From Chitinophagaceae bacterium UBA4857 (GTDB lineage: Bacteria; Bacteroidota; Bacteroidia; Chitinophagales; Chitinophagaceae): a stretch of 64,000 nucleotides of DNA. Positions 25,200-34,511 of the stretch are shown here, one piece after another. Position numbers and translations under genes: made by a program. Location of the stretch: contig DHEF01000002.1 in NCBI GenBank assembly GCA_002399735.1, positions 178,351-242,350 on the forward strand, read 5' to 3'. The notes below the pieces were generated by a model, which saw only the letters and a program-made list of their open reading frames with translations, was not told where the DNA came from and made no database searches. How positions within the stretch are numbered: the first letter of the stretch is position 1; each line of letters starts with the position of its first letter.

Positions 25200-25305
25200 T
25201 TCCATGCTGATGAGCGAATAGAAAGTACAAGTCCCGCACAGCGGGATTCCGCTAAAACGGAAAGATGCGAACGCAACAGAAGTTGATTAGCATTACTGCT
25301 GCCGG
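25200..25305. repeat. Dispersed intergenic repeat, copy 6
   Basis: It shares ACAAGTCCCGCA, the TTCCG-CTAAAA-CGGAA hairpin and AAGATGCGA with copy 2 almost base for base, then ends GCAACAGAAGTTGATTAGCA before TTACTGCTG. It is the best evidence that these elements are copies of one sequence. Confidence 0.65.
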
Positions 25306-25342
25306 CATCACAAAAAATAATCCCCATTAAAAGAGCTTATTG

Positions 25343-27010
25343 CTACGGTTGTAGTTTCTTATATACGTCGTCGTTGTTTTTTATCTCAAACCAATTAAAC
25401 AAGGCTTTGTTGTTAGATGCTTCTCCTTCCGAAGTAGCATACATGGCATACATAACGCCTACAAAACCACCGGCATCTTTAGTGCTTAAGTATTTTGCAT
25501 CTACATCACCGAGGAGCAGCTCCCATTTGTTTTCTTTGGTGGCATAGTAAAATGCATATTTATCGTGATTGGCTTCAATTTTTAAGTAGAGTGGTTTATC
25601 TTTTTTTAGCGAAAGCGGTTTACTTGCAATTACTACACTATCTCTGTACAACTGCACAACGGGTTTGTTGTTTACCACTGCTTGGGTTAAGAATAAGAAA
25701 CGTTTGTCGTTTTGCATGGCTATTAAACCGGCTTTTTCGTTAGCCGCTTTGGGCGAAAATTGTAAAGCCGTAGCGGCATACCCTTTTAAGTGTGGTTTTT
25801 GAAAGCCAACAAACGAAGGGTTGGAAAAACCGCTTACGGTTTCTTTTCGTAGGTTAAGTGTTAATGCTCCTTTGTTTTCGGTTAAGTTATACCATGGCTC
25901 TTTTACGGTGCGTAAAAAGCGGTAGCGCAGGTTTAGTTTGTCGCCGTTAAAATCATCTTTAAATGTATAGTTGCCATTAAATGGTTCTGCATTTTTATTA
26001 ATGGTCGCATTAATCGGGTATTGGTATTTTACCACATCGCCCCCCAGGTCAAATACGGGCCATTCATCTACCCATTTTACGGGTGCAATAAATGTTTCGC
26101 GGCCCACATTATAATAATCGCCTTCGTAAGGACGACAACCTAAAAATACGCCCCACCACTTACCGTCTTTGCCTTTTACCAAATCGGCATGGCCGGTGGT
26201 GGTAATAGGGTTGGGCCTTGATGGATCTAAATGTTTTTGTGTAAGAATAGGATTTTTTTCATACGGTTTAAAAGGGCCGTACACATTTTTACTTCTAAAC
26301 ACCACTTCGGTATGGTTATAACCGGTACCACCTTCGGCGCACATTAAATAGTACCAACCGTTTATTTTGTAAATATGCGGACCTTCTATCCACACCGGTT
26401 TTTTTTCAATATCGGTACCACCGTTAATTAATAAAATTTGCTCGCCTTTTACTTTTAAGTTAGCGGCATCAAATTCGTACATACGAATAGTTCTGTGCCC
26501 ATTCCAAAAAGTTACATCGTTTGGCGGAATACTATTGTACACGATGTAGGCTTTATCATCCTCATCAAAAAACAAGGATGGGTCAATACCGTTTACTTCC
26601 GGTAAATAAACAGGGTTACTCCACGGGCCTTTAGGGTCTTTTGTCGTGATAACAAAATTACCGCCGCCACTTGTATTGGTACATACAATATAAAAAGTGC
26701 CTTTGTGGTATTCAATTGCCGGTGCAAATAATCCACGTGATACTCCGGCACCGCGACCCTCTAAATTTAATTGTTCGGGACGATCTAAGGCATAACCAAT
26801 CAGTTCCCAATTGGCTAAGTCTTTACTATGAAAAAGTGGTAAGCCGGGGTAGTGTGCAAAAGATGAGTTAACGATATAATAATCGTCGCCGGCCTGGCAA
26901 ATACTGGGATCGGGATAGTAGCCGGCCAAAATAGGATTGGTTACATACTGGGCCATGCTAATTATGCTAAATGCAAGTGCGGCAACTAATGATAATAATT
27001 TCTTTGTCAT
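25343..27010 (-). CDS. Secreted GH43 beta-xylosidase/arabinofuranosidase with C-terminal sandwich domain
   Basis: This 555-residue protein has a signal peptide to about residue 20. The catalytic domain (about 22-330) shows AGYYPDPSICQAGDDYYIV (base Asp), NGIDPSLFFDEDDKAYIVYN (second Asp) and VWIEGPHIYKINGWYYLM (acid Glu). Residues about 345-555 match the beta-xylosidase C-terminal concanavalin-like domain that closes the active site of GH43 xylosidases. It is likely to trim xylose or arabinose from oligosaccharides outside the cytoplasm. The cytosolic GH43 gene ends 12 bases upstream of its start, so the two are co-transcribed. Confidence 0.92.
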   Translation of the reverse strand: MTKKLLSLVAALAFSIISMAQYVTNPILAGYYPDPSICQAGDDYYIVNSSFAHYPGLPLFHSKDLANWELIGYALDRPEQLNLEGRGAGVSRGLFAPAIEYHKGTFYIVCTNTSGGGNFVITTKDPKGPWSNPVYLPEVNGIDPSLFFDEDDKAYIVYNSIPPNDVTFWNGHRTIRMYEFDAANLKVKGEQILLINGGTDIEKKPVWIEGPHIYKINGWYYLMCAEGGTGYNHTEVVFRSKNVYGPFKPYEKNPILTQKHLDPSRPNPITTTGHADLVKGKDGKWWGVFLGCRPYEGDYYNVGRETFIAPVKWVDEWPVFDLGGDVVKYQYPINATINKNAEPFNGNYTFKDDFNGDKLNLRYRFLRTVKEPWYNLTENKGALTLNLRKETVSGFSNPSFVGFQKPHLKGYAATALQFSPKAANEKAGLIAMQNDKRFLFLTQAVVNNKPVVQLYRDSVVIASKPLSLKKDKPLYLKIEANHDKYAFYYATKENKWELLLGDVDAKYLSTKDAGGFVGVMYAMYATSEGEASNNKALFNWFEIKNNDDVYKKLQP

Positions 27011-27022
27011 ATTTGCTATCGT

Positions 27023-28060
27023 TTATTTACTATAAGGGTGTATCGTTTTTATTTTTCCGTTTTCGTCATATTCAATGGGTGTTATTTTAACACTTCGCAA
27101 ATGTGTAATGCCTTTGCTTAAACTGCTGTCGTGATAAAACAAATACCATTGCCCTTTGTACTCAGCAATGCTATGGTGGCTTGTCCAACCTACTACGGGT
27201 TCTAAAATTCTTCCGGCATAGGTAAAAGGTCCGTACGGATTATCGCCAATTGCATAACATAAAAAATGTGTATCGCCGGTAGAGTAGGAGAAATAATATT
27301 TGCCGTTATATTTATGCAGCCAGGCTGCTTCAAAAAATCGTTTGTCTGTATCGCCTTGCAATAAGGGGTTGCCCGCTTCATCTACAATCAACACATCTTT
27401 AGGTGTTTCGGAAAATTGTAATAAGTCATCAGTAAGTTTTGCAACCTTGGGACATAGTGCCGGCTCATCATCGGCTGGTAAATGTGCCAACGGACTATCA
27501 GGTTGTTGGCCATTAAAAAAACCATTGCGCCAACGTTGCAATTGTCCGCCCCAAATGCCACCAAAATACATATAGTAATTGCCGTCATCATCTTTAAACA
27601 CCGCAGGGTCTATAGAAAAACTATTTTTAATTGCTTCTGGTTGTGGCGTAAAAGGCCCTTCGGGTTTATCACTAATGGCTACGCCTATTTTAAAAATACC
27701 TTCATAATCTTTTGCCGGGAAAAACAAATAATATTTCCCGTCTTTTTCATTGGCATCAGGTGCCCATAGTTGTTTTTCGGCCCAGGGCACATCGTTTACA
27801 TGCATGGCAAGTCCATGGTCCCTTGCAGGTGTATCAGGAGTTTCCATCGATAATACATGGTAATCCTCCATCGCAAAATGACTGCCTAAATCATCAAAGG
27901 CATCACCGGCATCCACATCATGCGACGGATAAATATAAATTTTACCATTAAACACATGTGCCGATGGATCGGCGGTATAAATATGTTTTACCAGTGGTTG
28001 TGATATAGCTTTTTTATTCAGCTCATCAAAATCAATATGGTCTATGGAATCTTCGGGCAT
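27023..28060 (-). CDS. Cytosolic GH43 glycosidase (beta-xylosidase type)
   Basis: This 345-residue protein has no signal peptide: it begins MPEDSIDHIDFDELNKKA. The GH43 acids are visible in YTADPSAHVFNGKIYIYPSH, SIDPAVFKDDDGNYYMYFGG and RFFEAAWLHKYNGKYYFSY (acid Glu in FFEA). It is a single-domain enzyme. Together with the GPH symporter encoded about 240 bases upstream, the picture is import of xylobiose or arabinoxylosides and cytosolic hydrolysis to xylose or arabinose (inference). The start is well supported, since no hydrophobic segment is encoded upstream in frame. Confidence 0.9.
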   Translation of the reverse strand: MPEDSIDHIDFDELNKKAISQPLVKHIYTADPSAHVFNGKIYIYPSHDVDAGDAFDDLGSHFAMEDYHVLSMETPDTPARDHGLAMHVNDVPWAEKQLWAPDANEKDGKYYLFFPAKDYEGIFKIGVAISDKPEGPFTPQPEAIKNSFSIDPAVFKDDDGNYYMYFGGIWGGQLQRWRNGFFNGQQPDSPLAHLPADDEPALCPKVAKLTDDLLQFSETPKDVLIVDEAGNPLLQGDTDKRFFEAAWLHKYNGKYYFSYSTGDTHFLCYAIGDNPYGPFTYAGRILEPVVGWTSHHSIAEYKGQWYLFYHDSSLSKGITHLRSVKITPIEYDENGKIKTIHPYSK

Positions 28061-28087
28061 TATTATAATTTTTTGAGTTTATTTTTT

Positions 28088-28285
28088 AGTCAACCGCATT
28101 GCTACTATCATCGCCTGTTGTGTCACTCACTTGTGCTGCAACAATTCTATTGAGCAATTTGCAAGCATCTAGCTTTGCATATTACAGTAATATTAATAGC
28201 AATAACACGATGATGATTAGCGAACGGAACGTACAAGAGTGCGACGCAAGGGACGATCATCTGTGTTACTACTGCTGGTGACCAA
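28088..28285. repeat. Dispersed intergenic repeat, copy 7 (two inverted halves)
   Basis: The left half reads CTACTATCATCGCCTGTTGT then GTCACTCACTTGTGCTGCAA; the right half reads TAACACGATGATGATTAGCG, AACGGAACG, AGTGCGACGCAAGGGACGAT and CATCTGTGTTACTACTGCTG. The two halves are partial reverse complements of each other around 28190, so this copy looks like a head-to-head pair. Confidence 0.6.
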
Positions 28286-28299
28286 ATTGTATTATTTAT

Positions 28300-29739
28300 T
28301 TAAAGAACTCTTCTGTTTTTTAAATCGGCTTCAATTTGTACTTCCACTTTTTTATTTATTTGATAAAAGAATAAAAGTGCGGCACCTATTAAAAAAGCCA
28401 AAGCCGGAAAAACGCTTACTAAAAGTTTGGTGCCTTGTATAGCCGAATCGGTTTGGCCTGTTGCACTATTGGCAACATAACCAAATACGCCTAATAGTTT
28501 AGTGAGAATGGAGCTACCCAATGTTAATCCAACTTTTAAGCCCACCATCATAGCCGAAAATATAATGGCGGTGGCACGACGATTATTTTTCCATTCGCTG
28601 TAATCAGCCACATCGGCTATCATGGCCCAAAGCAACGGAATAGTGATGCCGTAGGTAAAGCCATGAAGTATCTGAGAAGTAAACATTAAGCCTACGGACT
28701 GTGGCGGGAATAAATAAAATACCAACACAAACAATGCGGATATGAAAAGAAAAATACCAAACACATCACGCTTGCCATATTTATCGGCCAGTCGCTTGGA
28801 TAAAGTAATACCAATTATCATAAAAATAATACCCCCTGCATTAAATAAACCAAAGCCGGCAGACACAGGATCTTCGCCAAAAAAATTAATGCCAATACCT
28901 GATAGTGCATTTAATATGAGTTGCACAAATTGTGTAAGACTTTCTTTATTTACATAGTTTTCAAAGTAATAAACATAGGCACCACCTTTCATAGCGAGGG
29001 CAATAAATACCAAAGTGGTAAGTAAAAGCATAATTACCCAGGGTTTGTTTTTTACTAAATCGCCCAGGTCTTCTTTTAAAGAAGACTTTTGTTCCGGCTT
29101 GGGAATAATTCTTTCTTTGGTGGTAAGGAAGGTGATGATTAACATAATAGTACCAATAACCGCCAGCCATGTCATTACTTTTTCAATACCAACAGCTTTA
29201 TCGCCACCACCGGCAGCAATAATAATGGGTAACATAAATACCTGTACAAAAAATTGTGCAAACATTACGGCTACAAAGCGGTAAGCGGACATACTGTTAC
29301 GTTCCTTCATGTCGCCTGTAATTACACCACTTAAGGCAGAGTAGGGCAGATTATTGGCTGCATACAACAATAACAGTAATGTGTAAGTGATAACGGCATA
29401 AATGACTTTTCCCTGGTAAGCAAAATCGGGTGTACTAAAGGCAAGTAAGGCCGCAGCTCCTAACGGAATGGCTGTCCACAAAATCCACGGACGAAATTTA
29501 CCCCACTTTGATTTTGTTCTGTCGGCAATAGCGCCCACAATAGGGTTGAAGGCAAAGCCTGCTACCAGTCCTACCACTAGGATAATAGAAGCGGCATCAC
29601 CCGGTTGAAGCCCGTATATGTCTGTATAGAAATAAGCTAGATAAGTAATTAGTGTTTGAAATACTAAGTTAGCAGCAAGGTCGCCCAGGCTGTAACCTAC
29701 TTTTTCTAACACCGAAAGTTTTTGGTTGCTGGTATTCAT
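28300..29739 (-). CDS. GPH-family glycoside-pentoside-hexuronide:cation symporter (MFS)
   Basis: This 479-residue inner-membrane protein has about twelve hydrophobic segments. The N-terminal KVGYSLGDLAANLVFQTLIT and the loop PIVGAIADRTKSKWGKFRPW are diagnostic of the GPH (MelB/XylP/YicJ) family. Such carriers import di- or monosaccharides with H+ or Na+. Lying between the GH10 xylanase and the cytosolic GH43 gene, it is best explained as the xylo-oligosaccharide or xyloside importer of this locus (inference). Its start is 33 bases from the GH10 stop, so it is in the same transcription unit. Confidence 0.93.
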   Translation of the reverse strand: MNTSNQKLSVLEKVGYSLGDLAANLVFQTLITYLAYFYTDIYGLQPGDAASIILVVGLVAGFAFNPIVGAIADRTKSKWGKFRPWILWTAIPLGAAALLAFSTPDFAYQGKVIYAVITYTLLLLLYAANNLPYSALSGVITGDMKERNSMSAYRFVAVMFAQFFVQVFMLPIIIAAGGGDKAVGIEKVMTWLAVIGTIMLIITFLTTKERIIPKPEQKSSLKEDLGDLVKNKPWVIMLLLTTLVFIALAMKGGAYVYYFENYVNKESLTQFVQLILNALSGIGINFFGEDPVSAGFGLFNAGGIIFMIIGITLSKRLADKYGKRDVFGIFLFISALFVLVFYLFPPQSVGLMFTSQILHGFTYGITIPLLWAMIADVADYSEWKNNRRATAIIFSAMMVGLKVGLTLGSSILTKLLGVFGYVANSATGQTDSAIQGTKLLVSVFPALAFLIGAALLFFYQINKKVEVQIEADLKNRRVL

Positions 29740-29772
29740 AAAATTTTTCTTGACAGTTATAGGTCAGTTTGT

Positions 29773-30885
29773 TTAATTGTTTTTTGCCGCTTCTATTACT
29801 TTGTAATAAGCAGGCTTGGGTGCATAATTTCTGTCAAACAGCAGCGGGTAGTTGGTTCTGCCTCGTACGGGCCAACCATTTAACCAACTGTCTCTATCGG
29901 TAACACCCCAGAAAGTAACACGGGCTATTTTATCTTTATGTTTTAAGAATAAATTGAACAAGGCTTCATAGTCTTTAGCCAGTTGCTGTTGTACACTATC
30001 CGGAAGACCTGCCTTGTAAGGGTTAAGCGTTGGATCGTTGCTGTTCATGCGCTGGCTTATTTCCGCACCGGTAAAGTTCCTGGGCAGCACTTCTATATCC
30101 AGCTCGGTAAACATTACCTTAATACCTAAGGCGGAATAGGCCAGTATACTTTCTTCAATATCTTTCAATGGTACTTTACCAATATGCCAATGACCTTGTA
30201 TGCCTACGCCATCTATACGTACACCGGCGGCCTGTATCTTTTTTATCAGTTTAATGCAGCCTTCTCTTTTAGCAGGTTGTTCGTTATTATAGTCATTATA
30301 ATATAAAGCAGTATTGGGGGCAGCTTGTTGTGCCAGGCGAAAGGCGTCTGTTACATAATTATCGCCCAGTAATTTTAAGAAAATGGAATTGCGCATAGTA
30401 CCATCTTCATTCAATACTTCATTCGCCACATCCCAGCCATGAATTTTACCGTCGTAACGGCTGGCAACGGTTTTAATATGGTTGGTGAAAAAGGTTTTAA
30501 AAGAATCTACGTTTTGCATTCTGCGGGCAAAGGGTGGTAACTGGCTATGCCATACTAAAGTGTGGCCAATAATCTCCATATTGTTTTTCTTTCCGTACGC
30601 TACAAATTTGTCGGCCAGCGTAAAATCATAACGCTCTAATTCGGGATGAATGATTTCGGCCTTCATTATATTTTCCGGTGTAATACTGTTAAACTCTTTT
30701 TTTATCAGCGCATTGGCTACAGCATTTCTTTCTTCTATTTGTCCTGCGTTTAAAGCTGTACCAATGGTAAAATGTTTTTTATATGCATCTTTTAATGAGC
30801 TTGCACTGTTTGTTGCATTTTTTTTACTGCCGGAACAAGCCGCCAGTAAACACAGCACCGGTAAAAGCAAAAATGTTTTTTTCAT
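29773..30885 (-). CDS. GH10 endo-1,4-beta-xylanase, lipoprotein
   Basis: This 370-residue protein begins MKKTFLLLPVLCLLAACSGS, a lipoprotein signal with Cys17. The GH10 barrel shows HTLVWHSQLPPF, the acid/base Glu156 in WDVANEVLNEDG and the nucleophile Glu261 in VMFTELDIEVLPR; VTFWGVTDRDSWL and PLLFDRNYAPKPAYYKV end the domain. No binding module is present. The Ser-Gly-Ser-Lys-Lys after the Cys resembles the exit signals of surface lipoproteins only weakly, so surface or periplasmic placement is open. It cuts the xylan backbone and is the key depolymerase of the locus; it follows GH115 by 32 bases. Confidence 0.96.
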   Translation of the reverse strand: MKKTFLLLPVLCLLAACSGSKKNATNSASSLKDAYKKHFTIGTALNAGQIEERNAVANALIKKEFNSITPENIMKAEIIHPELERYDFTLADKFVAYGKKNNMEIIGHTLVWHSQLPPFARRMQNVDSFKTFFTNHIKTVASRYDGKIHGWDVANEVLNEDGTMRNSIFLKLLGDNYVTDAFRLAQQAAPNTALYYNDYNNEQPAKREGCIKLIKKIQAAGVRIDGVGIQGHWHIGKVPLKDIEESILAYSALGIKVMFTELDIEVLPRNFTGAEISQRMNSNDPTLNPYKAGLPDSVQQQLAKDYEALFNLFLKHKDKIARVTFWGVTDRDSWLNGWPVRGRTNYPLLFDRNYAPKPAYYKVIEAAKNN

Positions 30886-30917
30886 CCGTTTATCTTTTAG
30901 TTACCCCTAAAGGTTTA

Positions 30918-33428
30918 TTATTTATTTAATGTTTCTTGCGGTCCTAAATAAGAAGGTGGCAGGCCGCCCATATCCAATACTATTTTTTGCAACACAATGC
31001 CACCACTTAGTGCCCAATATTTTACCGTATGTTTTCCGGTAGTTTTTAAATAATGCTTGGTTTTTTTTATAATAATATTATTAGCCACCCAATCGTACAT
31101 AATGCCGCCTTCGGTAGCATTGGCATTACCGTTCAGGCTAATAACCTGCGGTGCTTCATCGTCTATAGAAACAGCAAACTGCATACCTTCCGGTGCATTG
31201 TACAAATTATAAGTAGGCGAAAAATAGCAAAGCAACGTAACGCTGTCTTTGCTGTACGTATAAAACTCATACTCCAATCGTGGTTTCAGCGTAGCACTGT
31301 TTTTCGTTACAGGAAAGGTAGTCACCGCATCGCCTGTGCGGCCGTGGTCCGGCAACACTTTCCAGGTTATGTCGTTGCTGTTAACCGCATTCGTATAATG
31401 TGCAGCTTCTATGGATACCACATTGCCTTCTTCGTAAAAAGTATTAGCAGGTGCTTTTGCCCTAACTGGCATTTTAGCTGCTAGCGTGCGGTTGTTATCT
31501 GCAGTATCTGTTACCGCCGTAACATATTTTACTTCGGGCATTATATTATACCTCGGATCCTGCCAGCCCTTGTAACCAATATGCGTTTGGTTCATCAGGT
31601 GGTTCCATTTGCCATTATTCAGTCGGTGGTACTCTTGTGTAATCAGCGAATCTTTTAAAAAAGAAAGCTTCGCTTCATCGGCAAATTGATTGGCCGTAAA
31701 ATTATTATTGGTAAAAGCTGCCCGGTTTAACGCTACATTGTAATGCAAGGCATATAAATTAGCCATTGCTTTTACCGGATGTAATACCAGTTGGAAATAA
31801 GCATTGTAATAAGTAGCTGGTAGTTTTTTACTAATGGCTTCTGCACGGTTGTATAAAGTTTGATATGCTTCATACACACGTTGCCACTCGCCGGTTTCTA
31901 CGCTAAAAGTACGGGCATCGACAAGCTCAGGTTTTCTGCGGCCATTGTATTTTGTGTAAAGAGAAATAATGTCGGCTATTTCTGTTGCATATGCATTGCC
32001 AAACTGTGCAGCCGCCCATTGTTCGGTGTAAGGTTGTAAATCGTCTGCACCGATAGCATCGGGGTTCCAGGCATAATCGCACCAGAACGAAATAGGAAAT
32101 TCCATCGGTTTAATATCGCCCACATTTACAATCCAAATTTTGTCTATTCCATGTTGCCAGGCCAGGTTCATTTGCTCCCATACGCGGGTAATAGGGTTGG
32201 TGTTAATCCATTTATAACTTCTGGGGCCGCCTACATAATCAAAGTGATAATACATACCATAACCACCTTTGCGTTTGGGTTCGTTTACCGCAGGCACCCG
32301 GCGAATATTGCCCCAGTTATCGTCGCAAATTAATAAGGTAATATCATCGGGCACTCTCATGCCTTTGTCGTAATAATCCTGTACCTCTTTGTATAACGCC
32401 CAAAGCTGGGGCGTTTGTTCGGCAGGTTTTTTTGTAATGTCTTTAATTGTTTTTCGTTGGTCGGCTACAATGCGTTCTAATAAAGCCGTAGCAGTTTCTC
32501 TGCTCATGGGTTCGTCGCCATCGCCACGCATACCCACGGTTACTACTTTTTCGTTCCAGCCTCTTTTAATACCACCTTTCCAAAAAGTTTTTAGTTGTTC
32601 GGGGTTGTGGTCGTAGTTCCATTCGCCGCTACCGTATTTTTTCCATTCGGCATGTGCACGCATCAGCGGTTCGTGGTGACTGGTGCCAATTACAATGGCA
32701 TACTCATCTGCTACTTTTATGTTTAAAGAATCATCGTCGTAAAAAGCATTGCCCCACATAGCAGGCCATATATAATTGCTTTTTAACCGTAGCATTAACT
32801 CAAATACTTTTGAATAAAATTGATGGTTAAAGCCGCCAAACTTTTCCTTGCTCCAACTGCTTAATGCAGGCGCTTCGTCATTAATAAAAATGCCGCGGTA
32901 TTTTACTTTTGGCGCATCGGTAATAAAAACATGGCTGTTTATAAAAACTTGTTCTTGCTTTTTTGCGGGTACATCTGCCCACCAATACCAGGGCGATACT
33001 CCTATTTGTTTAGATAGTTCAAATACGCCGAAAGCCGTACCACGTCTGTCGCTACCGGCAATTACAAGCCCTTTGGCAACGGTTTGTATAATGTACCCTT
33101 CCCATTTGCCGGATATGGCTTTGGTGTTAATTTGTTTTTGTTTTGCCAGTTGTTTTATTAACGAAGATTTTTCTACTGTACCAATAATGATGGTATTGGC
33201 TGTTGCTTGTACGGCATTGTTTACCAAAGGTATTTTTTTGCCGGTTACCAATTCAATGTCCTGTTGTAATAAGGCAGCCGCTTTTTTTACTACTGTAAAA
33301 TCATTATCGTCAACATAAATAACAGCGTTAGCCATATTAAACGTAGTAGCGGTTGCAGATACAATTTGCCCCACTGCCGTATAAGCAATAAATAAACTGA
33401 TAATGTATGTAAAAAATAGTTTCTTCAT
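30918..33428 (-). CDS. GH115 xylan alpha-1,2-glucuronidase
   Basis: This 836-residue secreted protein has a signal peptide to about residue 20. GH115 landmarks appear in order: GYIIQTVAKGLVIAGSDRRG then TAFGVFELSKQIGVSPWYWW, KYRGIFINDEAPALSSWSKE, LMLRLKSNYIWPAMWGNAFYDDD, TVGMRGDGDEPMSRET, LICDDNWGNIRRVP and DKIWIVNVGDIKPMEFP. The C-terminal domain completes the usual length. GH115 enzymes remove (4-O-methyl)glucuronic acid from internal as well as terminal xylose residues of polymeric xylan, complementing the GH67 enzyme encoded just upstream. Confidence 0.95.
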   Translation of the reverse strand: MKKLFFTYIISLFIAYTAVGQIVSATATTFNMANAVIYVDDNDFTVVKKAAALLQQDIELVTGKKIPLVNNAVQATANTIIIGTVEKSSLIKQLAKQKQINTKAISGKWEGYIIQTVAKGLVIAGSDRRGTAFGVFELSKQIGVSPWYWWADVPAKKQEQVFINSHVFITDAPKVKYRGIFINDEAPALSSWSKEKFGGFNHQFYSKVFELMLRLKSNYIWPAMWGNAFYDDDSLNIKVADEYAIVIGTSHHEPLMRAHAEWKKYGSGEWNYDHNPEQLKTFWKGGIKRGWNEKVVTVGMRGDGDEPMSRETATALLERIVADQRKTIKDITKKPAEQTPQLWALYKEVQDYYDKGMRVPDDITLLICDDNWGNIRRVPAVNEPKRKGGYGMYYHFDYVGGPRSYKWINTNPITRVWEQMNLAWQHGIDKIWIVNVGDIKPMEFPISFWCDYAWNPDAIGADDLQPYTEQWAAAQFGNAYATEIADIISLYTKYNGRRKPELVDARTFSVETGEWQRVYEAYQTLYNRAEAISKKLPATYYNAYFQLVLHPVKAMANLYALHYNVALNRAAFTNNNFTANQFADEAKLSFLKDSLITQEYHRLNNGKWNHLMNQTHIGYKGWQDPRYNIMPEVKYVTAVTDTADNNRTLAAKMPVRAKAPANTFYEEGNVVSIEAAHYTNAVNSNDITWKVLPDHGRTGDAVTTFPVTKNSATLKPRLEYEFYTYSKDSVTLLCYFSPTYNLYNAPEGMQFAVSIDDEAPQVISLNGNANATEGGIMYDWVANNIIIKKTKHYLKTTGKHTVKYWALSGGIVLQKIVLDMGGLPPSYLGPQETLNK

Positions 33429-33736
33429 TTATAAATTTATTCAGCTTGTGCAAGTGTTAAACACTTTTAAGTTTTTTTAAACGACCGCTGCATTAACACG
33501 ATGATGCCCAAAGAACAGAACGATGAACGGAGCGTCGCAACGAGTGTTCATCTGTGTTACTACAGTTGGTAACATAAAAATTTACTAAATTATTCATGCG
33601 CATTAATAGTGTTTTTTATGTTACGAGCTACTGTGCTACTATCATCGTCTGTTGCGTCGCACACTGCATCGTTTGGTAATTCTACTCAGCACCCTGCCAT
33701 GCGAAAAGTGTTTAGTTTTATTAACCTATTTTACTT
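33429..33736. repeat. Dispersed intergenic repeats, copies 8 and 9
   Basis: The 308-base gap between GH115 and the SDR gene holds one copy at about 33486-33575 (TTAACACGATGATGCCCAAA, GAACGGAGCGTCGCAACGAG, TGTTCATCTGTGTTACTACA) and an inverted partial copy at about 33632-33700 (CTACTATCATCGTCTGTTGC, GTCGCACACTGCATCG). TAACACGATGA at one end and TCATCTGTGTTA at the other of copy 8 are near-perfect terminal inverted repeats. No gene is seen. Confidence 0.6.
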
Positions 33737-34498
33737 TTAAAACCCAATGGAGTTACCTCCATCTATAGGTAGTATTACGCCTGTTACAAAATTTGCAGCA
33801 TCGCTTGCCAAATACAATGCAGCATTACCTATATCTTCAGGTTGTCCCATTTTGCCCATTGGGGTACGACCAAAAACTTTTGCTTTTCGTTCCGGGTCGC
33901 TGTTTAAAGCGGTGGCTGTCATTTCGGAATAAATGAAACCTGGAGCAATAGCATTAACCCTGATGCCTTTTGGAGAAAGTTCCACAGCCATGGCTCTAGT
34001 CATTCCGTCTATAGCCGTTTTACTGGCACTATATGCTATTACTTTTGGTATACCATATTGTGCAGCCATAGAGCTGATATTAATAATGTTTCCTTGGCCC
34101 TGCTGAAGCATGTGTTTAACTACCTCACGACTCATACTAAATACAGCCGTAAGATTAGTGGTAATGATTTTTTGAAAATCCTCATCTGTTACTTCAGTAA
34201 ATTCCTTTTTCATATTTATACCGGCATTGTTTACCAGTATATCAATTTTCCCATATTGTTGATGCACTTTTGCTACAAAATCCGGAATGGATGCCAGATT
34301 GCTCACATCACAGGTTATAGCCTCGCAAAGTGTGCCTAATTCCGTTTTGGCACGGGCTAGCTTTTCCTCATCTCTTCCTGCAATAACTGTAACTATGCCT
34401 GCTTGTGTAAACTTCCTGGCAATGGCAAAACCCAGTCCCGAGCCACCACCTGTTACAATTGCTACCTTTTTTTTCATTGTTGCCATATCTGTTTGCAT
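33737..34498 (-). CDS. SDR family sugar(-acid) dehydrogenase
   Basis: I start at the ATG at 34498 (MQTDMATMKKKVAIVTGG), giving 254 residues. An ATG at 34579 would add 27 residues that are overlapped by the end of the GH67 gene and have no SDR counterpart. Visible motifs: TGGGSGLGFAIA (NAD(P) site), NNAGINM, the Ser in NIISSMAAQYG, YSASK catalytic Tyr-x-x-x-Lys, and the C-terminal VTGVILPIDGGNS. It resembles 2-deoxygluconate 3-dehydrogenase and gluconate 5-dehydrogenase. Directly after an alpha-glucuronidase gene it may work in hexuronate metabolism, for example as a fructuronate reductase substitute; that is inference. Confidence 0.85.
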   Translation of the reverse strand: MQTDMATMKKKVAIVTGGGSGLGFAIARKFTQAGIVTVIAGRDEEKLARAKTELGTLCEAITCDVSNLASIPDFVAKVHQQYGKIDILVNNAGINMKKEFTEVTDEDFQKIITTNLTAVFSMSREVVKHMLQQGQGNIINISSMAAQYGIPKVIAYSASKTAIDGMTRAMAVELSPKGIRVNAIAPGFIYSEMTATALNSDPERKAKVFGRTPMGKMGQPEDIGNAALYLASDAANFVTGVILPIDGGNSIGF

Positions 34499-34511
34499 TT
34501 GGTCTCTATGT

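Noticed and set aside
32848..33318. 156-codon plus-strand frame within GH115
   Set aside because: It is antisense to a conserved GH115 N-terminal domain and has no recognisable protein features.
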